A stretch of DNA of 64,000 nt from Neurospora tetraspora. Lineage: Eukaryota; Ascomycota; Sordariomycetes; Sordariales; Sordariaceae. Positions 43,062 through 54,868 of this stretch are shown here, in pieces; position 1 is the first letter of the stretch, and each line of letters starts with the position of its first letter. The notes beneath the pieces are model-generated. The model saw only the letters and a program-made list of their open reading frames with translations. It was not told the origin of the DNA and searched no databases. Both the position numbers and the translations under genes were made by a program. The stretch lies in the NCBI RefSeq assembly GCF_033439725.1, contig NW_026944388.1:2604001-2668000 (forward strand), written 5' to 3'.

Positions 43062-44592
43062 TTACACCACCCTTCTCCTCCGATCCCTCATCTCATCCTC
43101 ATCCAACTTACTCCTCTCATCATCACTATCCCACCCCCTCCCATCACTTTCCTGGCCCTGCTCACCCCCTTCTTCTCCATCCTCACTAACCCTTCCACTC
43201 CGCTCACTAATCACACTACTCCCACTTCCACTCCCACTCTCACTATCCCACTCACTCTCATCATCCTCATCCCCCCAAACCTCCTCCTTATTATACAAAA
43301 AGAACTGCATAAAAATCGCCCCATCTAACAACAACGTCCCCGCGCTGCCCGCCAACCAGCTCCCATTCACCAGCACATAGCGCCAGTAAATCTTTCCTTC
43401 CTCGCCGGCTTCGCAGTCGCCCGGTCCGGCGGCGCATTCGGACGAGCCGTCGTAGGCCAGGATGGACAAGACATAGGTCAAGTTGCCCAGGCAAGCGAAC
43501 AGGAAGAACAACATTGATACCCCCTCGGTGGACTTGCGCCGGAAGTTAAGCAGCAGCTGAGGCAGCCGCGAGCCGAGGTAGAGGATGGCGGAGAGGTAGC
43601 CGTAGATTTGGCCCCAGAAGGAGAATTCGACTCCTGTTTTGGGGAGGTCGCCGTCCTTGGGATCGGAAGAGGGAAGTTCGGTTGAAGGCTGCTGCTGTGG
43701 GTAATACTCCCTGGACAGAAACCAGCCCATGACGCCGGCTGCGCAAACCATTAAGATGGCGAGCATATTGAACAAGAAGGATTGCAGCTTCGTGGGACCA
43801 CCGGAACTGGCAGACGTTCGCGATCGGTTGCCGTTGCGCCCGCGCCGTCGGTGCAGGATGTCGGCTTCGAGTTCGGCGGGGTCGACTAGAGGTACGGCGG
43901 GCGAGAGGTGCGACCAGGACCCGCGACGTTCACGGGTGCCGTCGTAGGGGCCGAGGTGGTGGCCGTGGTGAGGAGTCAGCGTGGTGTTAGTGGTAGCGCT
44001 GGCCGCCGAGGACGCCACGCCCGCGTTTCCTCTTTCTCCTCCAGCTCCTCCTAGCAAAGCGGTGCGTTCATCCGGCCCAGATCCAGATCCCAAGTTCTCT
44101 CCTTCCCTTCTGCTTCCATCACCCCTACCCTTGCGCTTATTCTTCCGGCTGTCGCCATCACTTTCCACTACCTCATCAACGATGGCGACCTCATCCCGCC
44201 AGGTAAACCCCCGATAATAGAAGCATTGCCCTAGAAGCACCACGTCGGCAATGGTGTAGTAAATAGCCAGGATGAGCATGGTCGGTAGGACACCCTGAAG
44301 AACGGCGCCCAGGATGTTGAAGACATCGCCGGTTAGCCAGATGATGATGAATTGGATGGATAGCCCGTCGGCGGATGAGCGGCGGAAGTTTTCGATGATT
44401 TGCGGGGAGAAGACGACGACCCAGCATGCTATTGATACGGAGCTGTTGAGAGAGTTTTAGCAACATGGCCCGGGGGAAGCAGAAGGGGGGAAGTGAAGGG
44501 AAATGATGGAAGTGAAGTGAGACATACCCGAGGATCCCCGATATGGCCTCGACGTCGAGGTGGAGGAGTTCGGTCGGGGGCGCCAGAGGCAT
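43062..44592 (-). CDS. PQ-loop vacuolar transporter, Ypq1 type
   Basis: Exons 44592-44528 and 44442-43062 flank an 85-nt intron and give 481 aa. The two hallmark PQ motifs are present: FSPQIIENFRR (PQ at 35-36) and RLPQLLLNFRRKSTEGVS (PQ at 316-317). Each begins a triplet of membrane helices, seven in all. A long polar loop rich in Arg/Ser/Gly with DERTALLGG separates the halves; that acidic dileucine-like signal suits sorting to the vacuole. Yeast Ypq proteins move cationic amino acids across the vacuolar membrane. The C-terminal 80 residues are unusually rich in Ser/Glu/Asp (DDESEWDSESGSGSGSS). The transport substrate is inferred from the family. Confidence 0.88.
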
Positions 44593-45603
44593 GGTGGCTG
44601 CTGTCGTCCGTGGGACTGAACGCTATGCTGTTTCACTTTTTGTGCGTCCTTCTCTTTAGCCTTCTCTTTAAGTAAGTTGGTGATGCTTGTGGGTTGAGGC
44701 GTAATTGAATAGTTGTTCGTGTGGTTTGTTGGAAATCAGCCCGCCTCACTCGCTCTTTGTTTTGTGTATCCGGTAGAGGTACGTCACTTCAATTGAGAGC
44801 CCACAGAGGATTCATGAGCTGTCGTCCCAAGGGAAAGAGCACAGATTGAAGTGAAGCTCAAGATAATGATGCAAAATGAAAGTAAACAAAAAGGACCGAG
44901 CAAAAGAAAGACTCGATTTGGTTGCTAGTCAATTGGAGTCATACATAAAAAAAAGTCTGAAGGTGGCATGACTCCTTTGCCTCCTCATCCACATACCGGT
45001 TGCCCCCAAATCCGGGAACACTCAAGTTTGACCCGCCATTAATGCATCTCGGCGGCGGCAAAAGAGCCCTAGAACATGCACGTCTCAGGCGGCTCAAGCC
45101 CCCCGTACTGTGGAGATTGTGGGGTACGTCAACCGCTGGATGAAACTCGAGTACAGGATTGTCCCTTGCAATGGAATGCAACCCCCCGTTCTGTGAATCC
45201 CATACAAATGTCCCCGATAAGTGCAAGACTTTTGGCGGCCCGAGTTCTCAGATTTGTATGGGAGTGAGGCGCCATTGAGGGCAAAACCCCCTTTAAGTGC
45301 AAACTTTTTGACCGCCTCCCATAGTGCCGCATTTACTAGGGACATTCCTGTATGACAACATCCAACACCGGCATGAGAACAACGGAATGCCGGTACCGGC
45401 GACCTCCGGTACACATATCACGGATTTTGTATCTTGAGAGAGGTACCGAGTGTGTTCAAGAAACATGATGCCATTGCCATGTGCAAGCCCCCCTTTTCCA
45501 TTTCCGTAGAGGCCATGATTATCGACAACCCAAAAATCTATACATGCATGATATACCCAGAGTACTACAAACCAGTCCAACAACCACGACAACCAAATCC
45601 CAA
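44593..45603. other. Spacer with a decayed small repeat
   Basis: This is the promoter side of the PQ-loop gene and the 3' side of Sas10. Between 45190 and 45330 lie an inverted repeat (TCCCATACAAAT at 45198-45209, its complement at 45252-45263) and two related direct segments starting AGTGCAA at about 45220 and 45297. The minus-strand ORF running through them has no known domain. Confidence 0.45.
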
Positions 45604-47542
45604 TCAAGAAAGTTTGACACTCTTGACCAAGCCGGTCTTGATACCCGACAGTTCTCCCTGGTATCCGCCCTTGCCCTCGCCGCCCTTGTACACGGCCTTG
45701 ACGCTCTTGAGCTTCTTCTGCTTCTCCGCGTACATCATCCTCTTCTTGACACGCGGGTTGCGGTTCTCCTTCTTGCGATGCGGCGTGAGGCCCTTGTTCT
45801 TCTGGATCTGGTAGTTGATTTGGCGCTTGCCGTCGGGGCCGACCGTCGTTTCCTCCACGACCCGGGCGCCCTTGGCCGCCGCCAAAGCCTCGTACTTGGC
45901 CGCCTTGTCCCCCTTCTTCTTGGCCGCGTTGTGCGCCACCATGTCGTAGTACTCGTCCTCCTCGCCGCGCACCTGCTTGGCAACGGCCTTGTCCTCGTCG
46001 TCGCTGTCGCCCTCGCCCAGTGCGGCGCCGTGCTTGCTGCCCTTCTTGCCGCGCTTCTCGGCCTCGGCGTTGAGGCGTGCTTGCCTGTCTCTCTGTGGAA
46101 AAGTTAGTGGATGCTGACACACAATGGCTGAGCGATGGCCGACTTACAAGTCTCTCACGGTAAGGAATATCGTCATCACCACCGGCGTTGCGACCCGCAT
46201 CCGCACGCTTGGCGGACTTGGACACGATCTGGGAGGTGTAGAACTTGAGACTCTTCTTGCGAGCAGCCTTCTCCTTGGCCACGTGAGCCTCAAGGATCTC
46301 CTCGTCACCGAAGTCGGAGCGCTCATCATCATCGCGCTTGTCGACCTTGGCAGACTTCTTGCTGGCCTTGGTTGCCGTCTTGGTGGTCTCGAGCAAGTTG
46401 GAAAGATCGGCAAGAGACTGCTCGACAGCCCTGGCCTTCTTGGCCTTCTCAGCCTCCTTCTTTGCTTTGGCCTTGAGCTCGGCCTTGGACTCGCGCTTGT
46501 TCTTCTTGAGCATCTGCTTGAAGTCCTCCATATCGTCGTCAGACAGGTCATCGAACTCGCCCTCGTCTTCAGGTGGCGAAAGCATGCCGCTGGTCGAGGA
46601 GACGCTCTTGAGTGGCTTGAGTTCCTTGACCTTGAGCCAAGCCTCGCGACAGCTCATTAATGTGCCCATAACCTCGTGGTCTCTGAGTTCCGTAGGGCTG
46701 ATCGTCTTGGAAACACCTTGGCTGTCTCTTGCTGGCGAAGTGAGGATGGCGAAATAGCTGGCAAGAGAAGCGACGTAGCACCCAAGAGTCCAAAACTTGA
46801 CCATCTCCAGAGACTTGGCGGGCTTGCCCTCGGCCTCCTTCTGGAAAGTTGTGAGAATCGGCTGCAGCTCCCTAAACTCCTCCGCCAGGTAATTGAATTC
46901 GGGATATCGGCTTTGTAGAAGCTTGTACCTCTCCTCCGGCCCCATGTCCTCTGTTATTTCGACTTCGTTGAGCTTTTCGGTAATGACGTCCTCCTCTCCC
47001 TCGGCCTCCTCCTTAGTTCCTAGCCACTCGCTCTCGTCGAACGCGAAATCGGCCTCAGACATCTTGGCCAACTTCTTGGCCTGGAGCCTCTTTGCCTCAG
47101 CCTCTTCCTCCAAGGCATCGGCCTCGGTCTCGATCTGATCGGCATTGTAGTAGTCCTTCCTGGAGGAACCCCACCATCCTTCGTCGCCTTCTTCCTCCTC
47201 TTCACCGCCCATCTCTTCATCGGACAGGACTGTTGTCTTGACCTTCTTTCCCTTCGCGGGTGCGGCATCTTCTTGTTCGCTCTCCTCGTCAGATTCCTCC
47301 TCTTCGAAAACCTCTTCGTCAGAAGCCTCTAGGAACTCCTCCTCCTTGTTCTGGCGCCTGCGCTTAGATTGTCTGCCATCGTCGCTGTCGTCAAAGTCGA
47401 TGCGATCCTGGTTCTCCCAGTACTCGTCTTCCGAGTTGGCGACATCTTTGTAGGTCTTGACGGTAAGACGGGCGTCCTTGGCGTCGACCTCGCGAGGCTC
47501 GGCGGGGCCGGTCGGTCTCGGGGCCTTTCTCTTCTTGGCCAT
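45604..47542 (-). CDS. Sas10/Utp3, small-subunit processome factor
   Basis: Exons 47542-46148 (465 codons) and 46092-45604 flank a 55-nt intron with a CTAAC branch site and give 627 aa. The protein starts MAKKRKAPRPTGP and has a long acidic N-terminal region with Glu runs. A Sas10/Utp3/C1D helical domain lies at about 215-300 (LQPILTTFQKEAEGKPAKSL) and a Lys/Ala coiled segment follows. The strongly conserved C-terminal Sas10 domain contains INYQIQKNKGLTPHRKKENR and later SGIKTGLVKSVKLS. The family acts in the nucleolus, in the U3 snoRNP complex that processes 18S rRNA. It is divergent from the sphingolipid reductase gene. Confidence 0.93.
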
Positions 47543-48183
47543 TTTTGCAATTGTGTCGCGCTGATCGGTACTGATGACTTGGAAGGTTTCTCACGCGATT
47601 GTGAGATATGTCGTGGCGAAAGCGCTGTCAAAAGGCACCTGGAGATGCTCGTTCAATGTGCTGTGGTGGGTTTGTTTGCTAGGCGGGCAACAAATGTTGA
47701 AGCGGCAGAATTTTTTTGCCCTTGTCGATTTGCGATCCATTCCCAGCGGAACCTCGACCGCCTAGCTCCACTCCCCATGCAGCCCGCCGAACCCCACAAT
47801 TGGAGATGCTCCACTCTTACATCTGAAAATGGTCAAAGCTTCCTCAGGGTCGGGTCGACGGGATGCTCCAAGATGACTTCCCAGAGTTACGTTGACGTGA
47901 CCTCAATGGGATATGGCAGTTGATAAAAGTGTCTTATAAAGACTCCAAGAAGAAGACTTTGTTTACCATTGTCCCCAAAGACTTTGTTATTTTCTGAACT
48001 GAGCGCGAAAGCTCGATCGAATCAACTTTCGGTACCAAGTCACTTACACCTCACAGACAGGGGTGGAAGCTCCAGTGCTGACCGCTGACAGCATCCACTA
48101 AATTTACGCCGTAGAGGTACAACAGCTCTGGCGCGCTGCGTCAACAGTTCCTTCGAGTCCGATCTTACTTCCAGAATCCGCGG
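47543..48183. other. Divergent promoter region
   Basis: This 640-bp stretch lies between the Sas10 (-) and 3-ketodihydrosphingosine reductase (+) starts. No ORF or conserved box was recognised. Confidence 0.4.
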
Positions 48184-49346
48184 ATGAATCATTCTGTTAT
48201 CACGGAGCCTTTAATGGAACAGTTACAAACCCTCAGCACCTCCTGGTCTCTCCCGGTTGCAGCTATCGTCGCGGCCATCGGCATATTCGCAACAATGGGT
48301 CTCTTCAGCTCCAAAAACCACATGCCAGTCGAGGGCCGGGTATGCGCCCCGAAGCCCAACCTAACCTGACCTGACTTCAACCAAACACTAACTCCACCCT
48401 GACAAACCTCCAGACCGTCCTCCTAACCGGTGCCTCCGAAGGCATGGGCCGCTCAGCGGCCATCCAACTCTCGCAAAAGGGCGCCAACGTCATCCTCGTC
48501 TCGCGCAACGTCGGGCGCCTCGAGGAAGCCCTCGCCGACGTCCGCGCCGCCGCCAAGAACCCCTCCACGCAACGCTTCACTTACATCTCAGCCGACGTTT
48601 CCGAGCACGACTACGCCGCGGTGGTGATTGCCGAAGCCATTGCCTGGAACGGCGGGCGCTCCCCGGACATCGTCTGGTGCGTGGCCGGCATGTCGACACC
48701 TCTGCTGTGGACGGACGACGACAGCATGGCTGCCGCGCGCCGCAACATGGACGTCAACTACTTTGGATCGGCCGAAATGTCGCGGGCGATATTGAGGGAG
48801 TGGCTGGCGCCCGAGAACAGCACGGGGCCGAAGGGGGAGCCGAAGCACTTGGTGTTTACGGCGTCGATGTTGGCGCTTTTTGCGATTTTGGGTTATGGCC
48901 CGTACACCCCGACCAAGTGGGCGCTGAGAGGACTGGCGGATACCCTGGCGATGGAGGTCAATTACTACCCGGATAACCCGGTCAAGGTGCATATTGTGTT
49001 CCCCGGCACGATTGTGTCGCCGGGCTACGAGAGGGAGAATCAGACGAAGCCGGACATCACGGTGGAGCTGGAGAAGGACGAGCCGGCGGAGAGCCCGGAT
49101 ACGGTAGCGAGGAGGGCGATTGCCGGGCTGGAGGCGGGCAAGTACTTTGTCGATGTGTCGTTCCTGGGCAGGCTGATGCAGTGCGGGATCATGGGCGGGT
49201 CGCCGAGGAATAACTGGGTGTTGGACACGATGATGGGGTGGTTCATACCCATCATTTACTTCTTCGTTTTGAGGGGGATGAACTCGACGGTTGTGAAGTG
49301 GGCGAGGGAAAAGGGGCATCCTTTTACGCATCCGAAGAAGAAGTGA
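48184..49346 (+). CDS. 3-ketodihydrosphingosine reductase (Tsc10/KDSR type)
   Basis: Exons 48184-48339 and 48414-49346 flank a 74-nt intron (branch CTAAC or CTGAC) and give 362 aa. A hydrophobic N-terminal helix (SLPVAAIVAAIGIFATMGLF) anchors it to the ER. The Rossmann dinucleotide motif is TGASEGMG (57-64), and the SDR catalytic residues are Ser203, Tyr216 and Lys220 (YTPTK). A C-terminal hydrophobic hairpin (WFIPIIYFFVLRG) and Lys-rich tail HPKKK resemble other Tsc10 proteins. The enzyme reduces 3-ketosphinganine with NADPH in the second step of sphingolipid synthesis. ATG 48214 (MEQLQTL) is an alternative start. Confidence 0.92.
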
Positions 49347-50146
49347 TGTGACGGCTGGATCTGTTCTTCTGGAGGTCCCCCCGTCTTCTATGTACGACAT
49401 TCACCTCGAAGTCAAACTAACATCTCTTTCGCAGTCTGAATAGGTTTTGAAACCGTTTGAATGTTCTGGTAAAGCCTGCTCTTATTGTATACTACAGATT
49501 GTGTCAAAGGAAGGCGTGAGCTCGGTTCAGGGCTTTGGACCTAAGCTCGAGGTGCAGTTCATGAAGTGGGATGTTGGAGGACGGCAGCTGCTGTCGAGAA
49601 GCTGCAAGATGCCCCATTCGATCAGCTTGAACCCTAACCCTCCCCTTTCCATTTGGTGGACATATAAGCAGGCAGTGTAGGTACCAGCTGGTGTTGACTG
49701 TCCAGAACTCGGAACTTCATCCGCTTCCCATTTTCCGTTTCTGCTGTTATCCAGCACCGCGAACAGAAACACATCATATCGATACTGTATCAAGCATCCC
49801 CATTCCATCTGAATTCTCTCTTACACTCCATTTCTAGACTTTGGGTTTTTACTGACATCTCTGATGACACTGCTCTGGTTGGTGCAAGGGACGTGGTAGG
49901 TACTCACCAATTCCGGCCAATTGACCATCAACGAGGATCGAGGGAGGAGGGGCAGAAGCACGGATAACACTCGGTGATTGGACAATCGTCTCCGTTGTCA
50001 GTGTTTTGTGGCTCGTGCGCCCTTCTAACAGTCGGGCGTCTGTGTACACGGCAGTTGCACAAGCCGGAGTTTTGATGGACACTGGCACGCAGTTGCCGCC
50101 ACCTTCTGGCTGCTGGTTGCCTGCCGGTGACTGCCCGCCAGCTAAA
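49347..50146. other. Spacer and likely long leader of the DUF3716 gene
   Basis: A TATAAGCA at 49668-49675 could be a core promoter for the DUF3716 gene, which would imply a leader of about 450 nt. In-frame ATG 50075 has a poor context, so the start at 50147 is preferred. Confidence 0.35.
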
Positions 50147-52311
50147 ATGTCGCGTCCGTCGAGCGGTGTCTCGCCGATCCAGCAGTTCCCTGGACACACA
50201 TTTCTCTCCTCTCCTCCCCAAACTTGTCGCCCGACTTTGGAACACCAGCTGACGACAGCTGCTCAACACCAACTCACCCTACCAAGCGCCATTACCAGCC
50301 CATACAGCGACGAGCAGCTCGCGACACCTGGTAACCGCCTGTCATTGCTGCCAACTGGTACCAGCAACCCGGACCCCAAGCGGAGTATGAAACCATCGCC
50401 AATCCGCCCTGTCGCTGGCCCCGGATCCGGTGTCCAGCGCGGTGCTGTCGGTGCTGTCGGTCAGATTCCCGGAGCTGTCGGCCAGGTCCAGGTCGGCTCC
50501 GTTGGACTCCAGGTCGGCCCTGCCCCCGGCCAAGGCCAAGTCCCAGCCTCGCGACTCACTCCGGGCCCCGGCCCGGCCAAGGTGACCAAGCCGACCACCC
50601 CGGCACGTCCCCGCGCTGTCGCCAGTCCTCACTCGCTGGTCCGAAACAGCCAACTTGTCCAGCAACTTGCTGCTCACGAAGCCCAGCTCCAGCAGTTTCA
50701 ACAGCAACAGCAACAGCAGCTGCAACAACAGCAACAGCAGCTGCAACAACAGCAGCAACAACAACAACATCAACATCAACAACACCAACAGCAACAAAAC
50801 GTGGCTACCAACCTGAGCCCCGACCAGGACCCTAACAACGTTGGCCATATCCATCCCCAACTTCAGGCCCAGCTTCAACTCCAGCATCAGCAGGCTCAGG
50901 AACACGACCTCCACAACCATCACCTGCAACAGCATCAGCAAGATCAAAACCAGGATCATCTTCAGCACCAACAGGAGCAACACCAGGAGCCTGATATTGA
51001 CCAGGATTCCCTCAAGCAAGACCCATCCGCCTTCGACGACCCTACGGCCAGGATGGGCACTGAAGAGTATGCTGCCGCAGCTGCTGCTGCCGTCATGGAG
51101 ACTGGTCTTGGTCAGCCCGGTTCCCTGAATGATGGCACTGGCGAGCCGGATGTTGACGCCGAGATGGAGGACCAAGATGCCTCTGCCGCTGCAAACTCGG
51201 GACTCGGCGGCCATGTTGATCTTACTGGTGCCAACATGCTAGGTAACCCAGGTGGCCCTGGTGGTGTGCCTCAACCCTCTCCTCAGGACCACTCTCAACA
51301 TCAACAACACCAGCACCAGCAGCAGCAACATCAACACCATCAGCAACAACAGCAGCAGCATCAACAGCAACAACAGCAGCAAGCTGATATGCTTCAGGGC
51401 CTTGGACAACCTCAGGCCCATCCTCATCAACATCAGCACCAACCCCCTGTTGCCCCCATGGGCCAGCCCCAGCAGATGCAGCCGTCCCCCCATCAGCACT
51501 CGATGGACCCTCAGCTGTCCAAGAGCACGGAGGATATGGCTCATGAATCCGGCTATGGCCAGCTAAACGTCGAGAGTGCCCTTGCCAAGAGGTTGGCTCG
51601 TGAGCCAGGTCATCGTCTTGCCCAGCAGAGGCGCCCTGAGCAGGTGCTGAACCTGGCACGTAGAAGCAATGTTGAAGCTTTGTTCGCTCACATTGCTGGT
51701 GAGCCGGCTCGCGTTCCCTGTAAGAATTGCCACAAGGGCCACGGTCCATGGACCAGCTGCATAGTGGTGGACGGCCAGATGTGCGGCAGTTGTGCCAATT
51801 GCTGGTTTAATGCCAGTGGTGCCAGGTGCAGTTTCCACGGTAAGCTTTCCCCGATTGTTTTGTGTGTGTGAGAACCAGCTACAGTTCTAACATCCCGGTT
51901 ATAGAAACGCGCAATCCCCAAAATGCTCAGCAGCAGCAGCACAACACGGCGATCCTGCCGAACGGGGCAAACGGTGGGATCAATATTCCGTCTGACCCCA
52001 ATGCTTTCCGCTTTGGCACTCCTCACCCGCTCGGCACCCATGCTGCCCTTGCTGCTCCGGCTCCCGTGAGCGCTATCGCTCCAGCAGCTCCCTCGATGAG
52101 CAATCCAATGCTTCAGCACATGTTGAATCGGGCCATGTCCGAGGTACGGAGCGCGGACAAGGCTACTCGGCAACTTATTCTCATCGAATGCACTGCCAAG
52201 AAACTGGCGTTGCAGATGGTCGACTATGAGGAGCTTATTAGCTCCCAGGAGCAGTCAGGCAACGCCGGAGGACCTGGCCAGCAGGGCTTGGGTGAAGATG
52301 CGGGTGCATAG
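50147..52311 (+). CDS. Glutamine-rich DUF3716 protein
   Basis: Exons 50147-51839 and 51905-52311 flank a 65-nt intron and give 699 aa. The N-terminal third is Pro/Gly/Val-rich. Two large Gln/His tracts (about 180-215 and 385-425, from CAG/CAA and CAT/CAC runs) surround an acidic segment. A compact cysteine domain at about 495-565 has C525, KNCHKGHGPWTSC, MCGSCANCWFNASGARCSFH, the pattern of fungal DUF3716, probably zinc-binding. The C-terminus has a helical segment (QLILIECTAKKLALQMVDYEEL). No catalytic motif is seen. PolyQ regions plus a zinc-like knuckle suggest a chromatin or transcription cofactor, which is inference. ATG 50147 has A at -3; an in-frame ATG lies at 50075. Confidence 0.85.
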
Positions 52312-53839
52312 GAAGAAAACGCTCCTGATCTACTTTTGGAGAACTTCTCACCCGTTCCGGACCTAGAGGACTTTATGGATATGCACATGGCTCCGTCGGC
52401 TTCATCATGATTATTCGGCTTTTCACGACGCGAAAATCTTCCCGTTTTGCAACTCGACCATCAATCCTAGACCCAGCATGGGTCATTACTGTCCGCACCA
52501 CAACTACACAGTCGCCTGGATATACTATTGCTACCCGATTTGCATGCGAAAGTATCATCACCCCATATTTTACCTTTCGACATATCACACAGAATTTTGG
52601 TTTCTTTCGACGGACCAAGGATCATGAAAGCATTATCCACATAACACTACTACCGACACTTTTTTTGTTCTTCGCTTGGGGCTTCCTAGAGGATTTATCA
52701 TCAGGCTGACTGGATGGAATGGGGGAAAAGACAAATTTTAGCCGGGACAGATACCTTTGATCTTTTTTCTTCAGACTTGTATGTCATGATAGTGGCACGG
52801 ATGCAAATCTACCAGCGATACCCAATCCCAACACCAACCCTCCTCTTCAAGGCAGGAAGCGATTTGATTCTGCCTCCAGGCTAGTTTTGGCCTTTACCTT
52901 TTTTGCTTTCTTTTCCCTCCTATGGCCTTGTTTACCATAGCTTAACCTTTTATTTCTTGACCGTGTTGTTTAATTCACAGGTATTTCAGTTCCTGATAGT
53001 ATCACTTTTGGGATATGCGGGTTCCTTTCTGTCAAGCGTCGTTGATGGCGTGTTTTAGTCGGGGTTTGGTTAAGTGCCCGGCCGCCATGGTAATTTCACG
53101 TTCTATGTGCTGTTCCTGAACGGAGATGGGAATTTGGACTGAGGACACGCCAACTCAAGTACGAGCAAAGAAAAGCAGACTAGTAGGACAAATGGTGAAG
53201 ACAAGAAATGGGCATCTGAGGTGTAGAGTGAGAAAAGAAAAGGGGGAAAACGGCACTTCGAAAAGTCAACGGAAAAGGTTTTTAACTGCGTGAACGTTTA
53301 CAAGGGTGCATAGACTACAGACTGTTAGGTCACATAAGTCCGTTTAGCTTCTCATTCCTCACTTTGTACCTGGCATGATGTGTGCTAATGTTTTTATTCG
53401 TTCGCGCTTTCCTTGTGCGTACATACGAACTCAAGATGGTAAACCGGCTTGACAATAAGTTGTTAGGTATACTCGTCAGGCCTACCAAATCGGCTGCTGA
53501 CTAGGAGGAATAGGGGCCTGACGAGTATACGATGCAAGTGTTGATATGGCAAGTTAAACCCTCTCCGAAATTCCTTATCATCTCTGCTACTACTCTCCCA
53601 TCTTCTGTCCCACAAGCATTGGCTCGCAACAATGGTATCTCTTGAAACCCTCCCTCAAAACAGGATATCCAGCCATCCATTCAACCGCGCAAAATTGCTT
53701 TTTGAACTCGCTCGCTCATCTCAAGATCATTACCATCAAATCCAGCATTATCCAACATATCCGACGTCATTACCCAACATTAAACCCAAACCCGTAACTC
53801 GTAACCCCCAAAGCCATCCACCATCCGCCATAACACCCC
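52312..53839. other. Spacer between convergent genes
   Basis: This holds the 3' side of the DUF3716 gene (+) and of the Smr gene (-). It contains the inverted repeat at 53467-53530. No ORF of note was seen. Confidence 0.45.
53467..53530. repeat. Perfect 16-bp inverted repeat
   Basis: Arms GTATACTCGTCAGGCC (53467-53482) and its exact complement (53515-53530) enclose 32 nt. It lies in the spacer between two convergent 3' ends and has no adjoining T-run or target duplication. Confidence 0.8.
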
Positions 53840-54868
53840 TCACATAACAACACAGCACTTCTTGAAACAAGCCCCCAACAAATCCGCCCAAATATCGTCC
53901 TCCTGCTGGTTGTTCTGCTGCTGCCCTTGCTGGTGGTGTTGCTGTCCCTGTTGCTGTTGATGATGTCCCTGCTGCTGCTGCTGCCCCGGATACCCTCCCC
54001 CTCCCCCTCCATGATACTGATTCGGCCTTCCCTCTGACTGATACCCCCCTCCCCCTCCCCCTCCAGGCTGATACCCCGCCGGCTGCTGCGGCAGTCCCGG
54101 CAGGCCATCGACCCTACCGCCCGTCAAATCAACATAGATCCGCCCCTCATTCTCCTCCGCCGCAAAGTTGAGTCCCATCTCGCGACACACCTGCTCCACA
54201 CGGGGGGCGATCTTCCTGACCCCGCCCGCCGAGTGGTTTCCCTTTCCGACGATGACGTGCAGGTGCGTCTGCCCGCGGGCTTGGGCGTCGCGGATGCGCG
54301 CCTCGAGAATGTCTTCGGCTTCTTCGACGTAGAGACCGTGCAGGTCGATGGTGTCGGCTGCGACTCGTTCGACGTGGTTGTTCTCCCGGAAGATGAAGTC
54401 GGCTGCTTGTTTGTTTAAAGCGTCCCGCTTGGCTTTGTGCTTCTTGCCGAGGTTGGAGAGGTTTTTGGCTTCGGCGCCGTCGCCGCGTTCGTAGGCTTGG
54501 TGGGCCTGGAGGGGGGGTTAGTGAGGTGCACTGGGAGAGGGGAGAGGGGGGGATGTGATGAGGTGTGTTGTTGCTGTGTATGTGACATTGGATGAACCAG
54601 CAGGTTGAGATGAGATGAGATGAGATGAGATGAGATGAGATGAAATGGGTGAAGGTGAACAAACATACCTCGTCATAGTATCTCTTCATCTTATCACCCT
54701 CCGCCCGGGCCTCAGCGCGCAAGCGGTCATATTCACTCTCAATCTCTACACTCGTTCTGTGGTTGAAGGCTGTGGATGTGGACAACTTGGTGAGCTCATG
54801 TTCTTTCCTCAATCACGATGAATGGGACACATACCTCTATCGCCTAACCTTTCCATAGGAATCGCCAT
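53840..54868 (-). CDS. Smr-domain protein with C-terminal CaaX box
   Basis: Exons 54868-54835, 54769-54669 and 54505-53840 (introns 65 and 163 nt) give 266 aa. A DUF1771-type helical region (about 18-85, EYDRLRAEARAEGDKMKRYY) precedes an Smr domain with DLHG (99-102) and the loop VGKGNHS (131-137), the hallmark residues of Smr nucleases. The rest is Gly/Gln/His-rich low complexity, ending ACFKKCCVVM. CVVM is a textbook CaaX box for farnesylation, with a second Cys beside it that could be palmitoylated, as in Ras-type tails. Smr domains cut or bind RNA/DNA, and DUF1771-Smr pairs occur across eukaryotes. A membrane-anchoring tail is unexpected. The start context CAAAATGG is strong. Confidence 0.88.
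54607..54645. repeat. GAGAT pentanucleotide microsatellite in intron 2 of the Smr gene
   Basis: About seven units of GAGAT on the plus strand lie within the 163-nt intron 54506-54668. A shorter tract of the same unit occurs at 60174-60202. Confidence 0.8.

Noticed and set aside
50342-51214. 290-codon minus-strand Leu-rich frame
   Set aside because: It is antisense to the CAG/CAA polyQ tracts of the DUF3716 gene.
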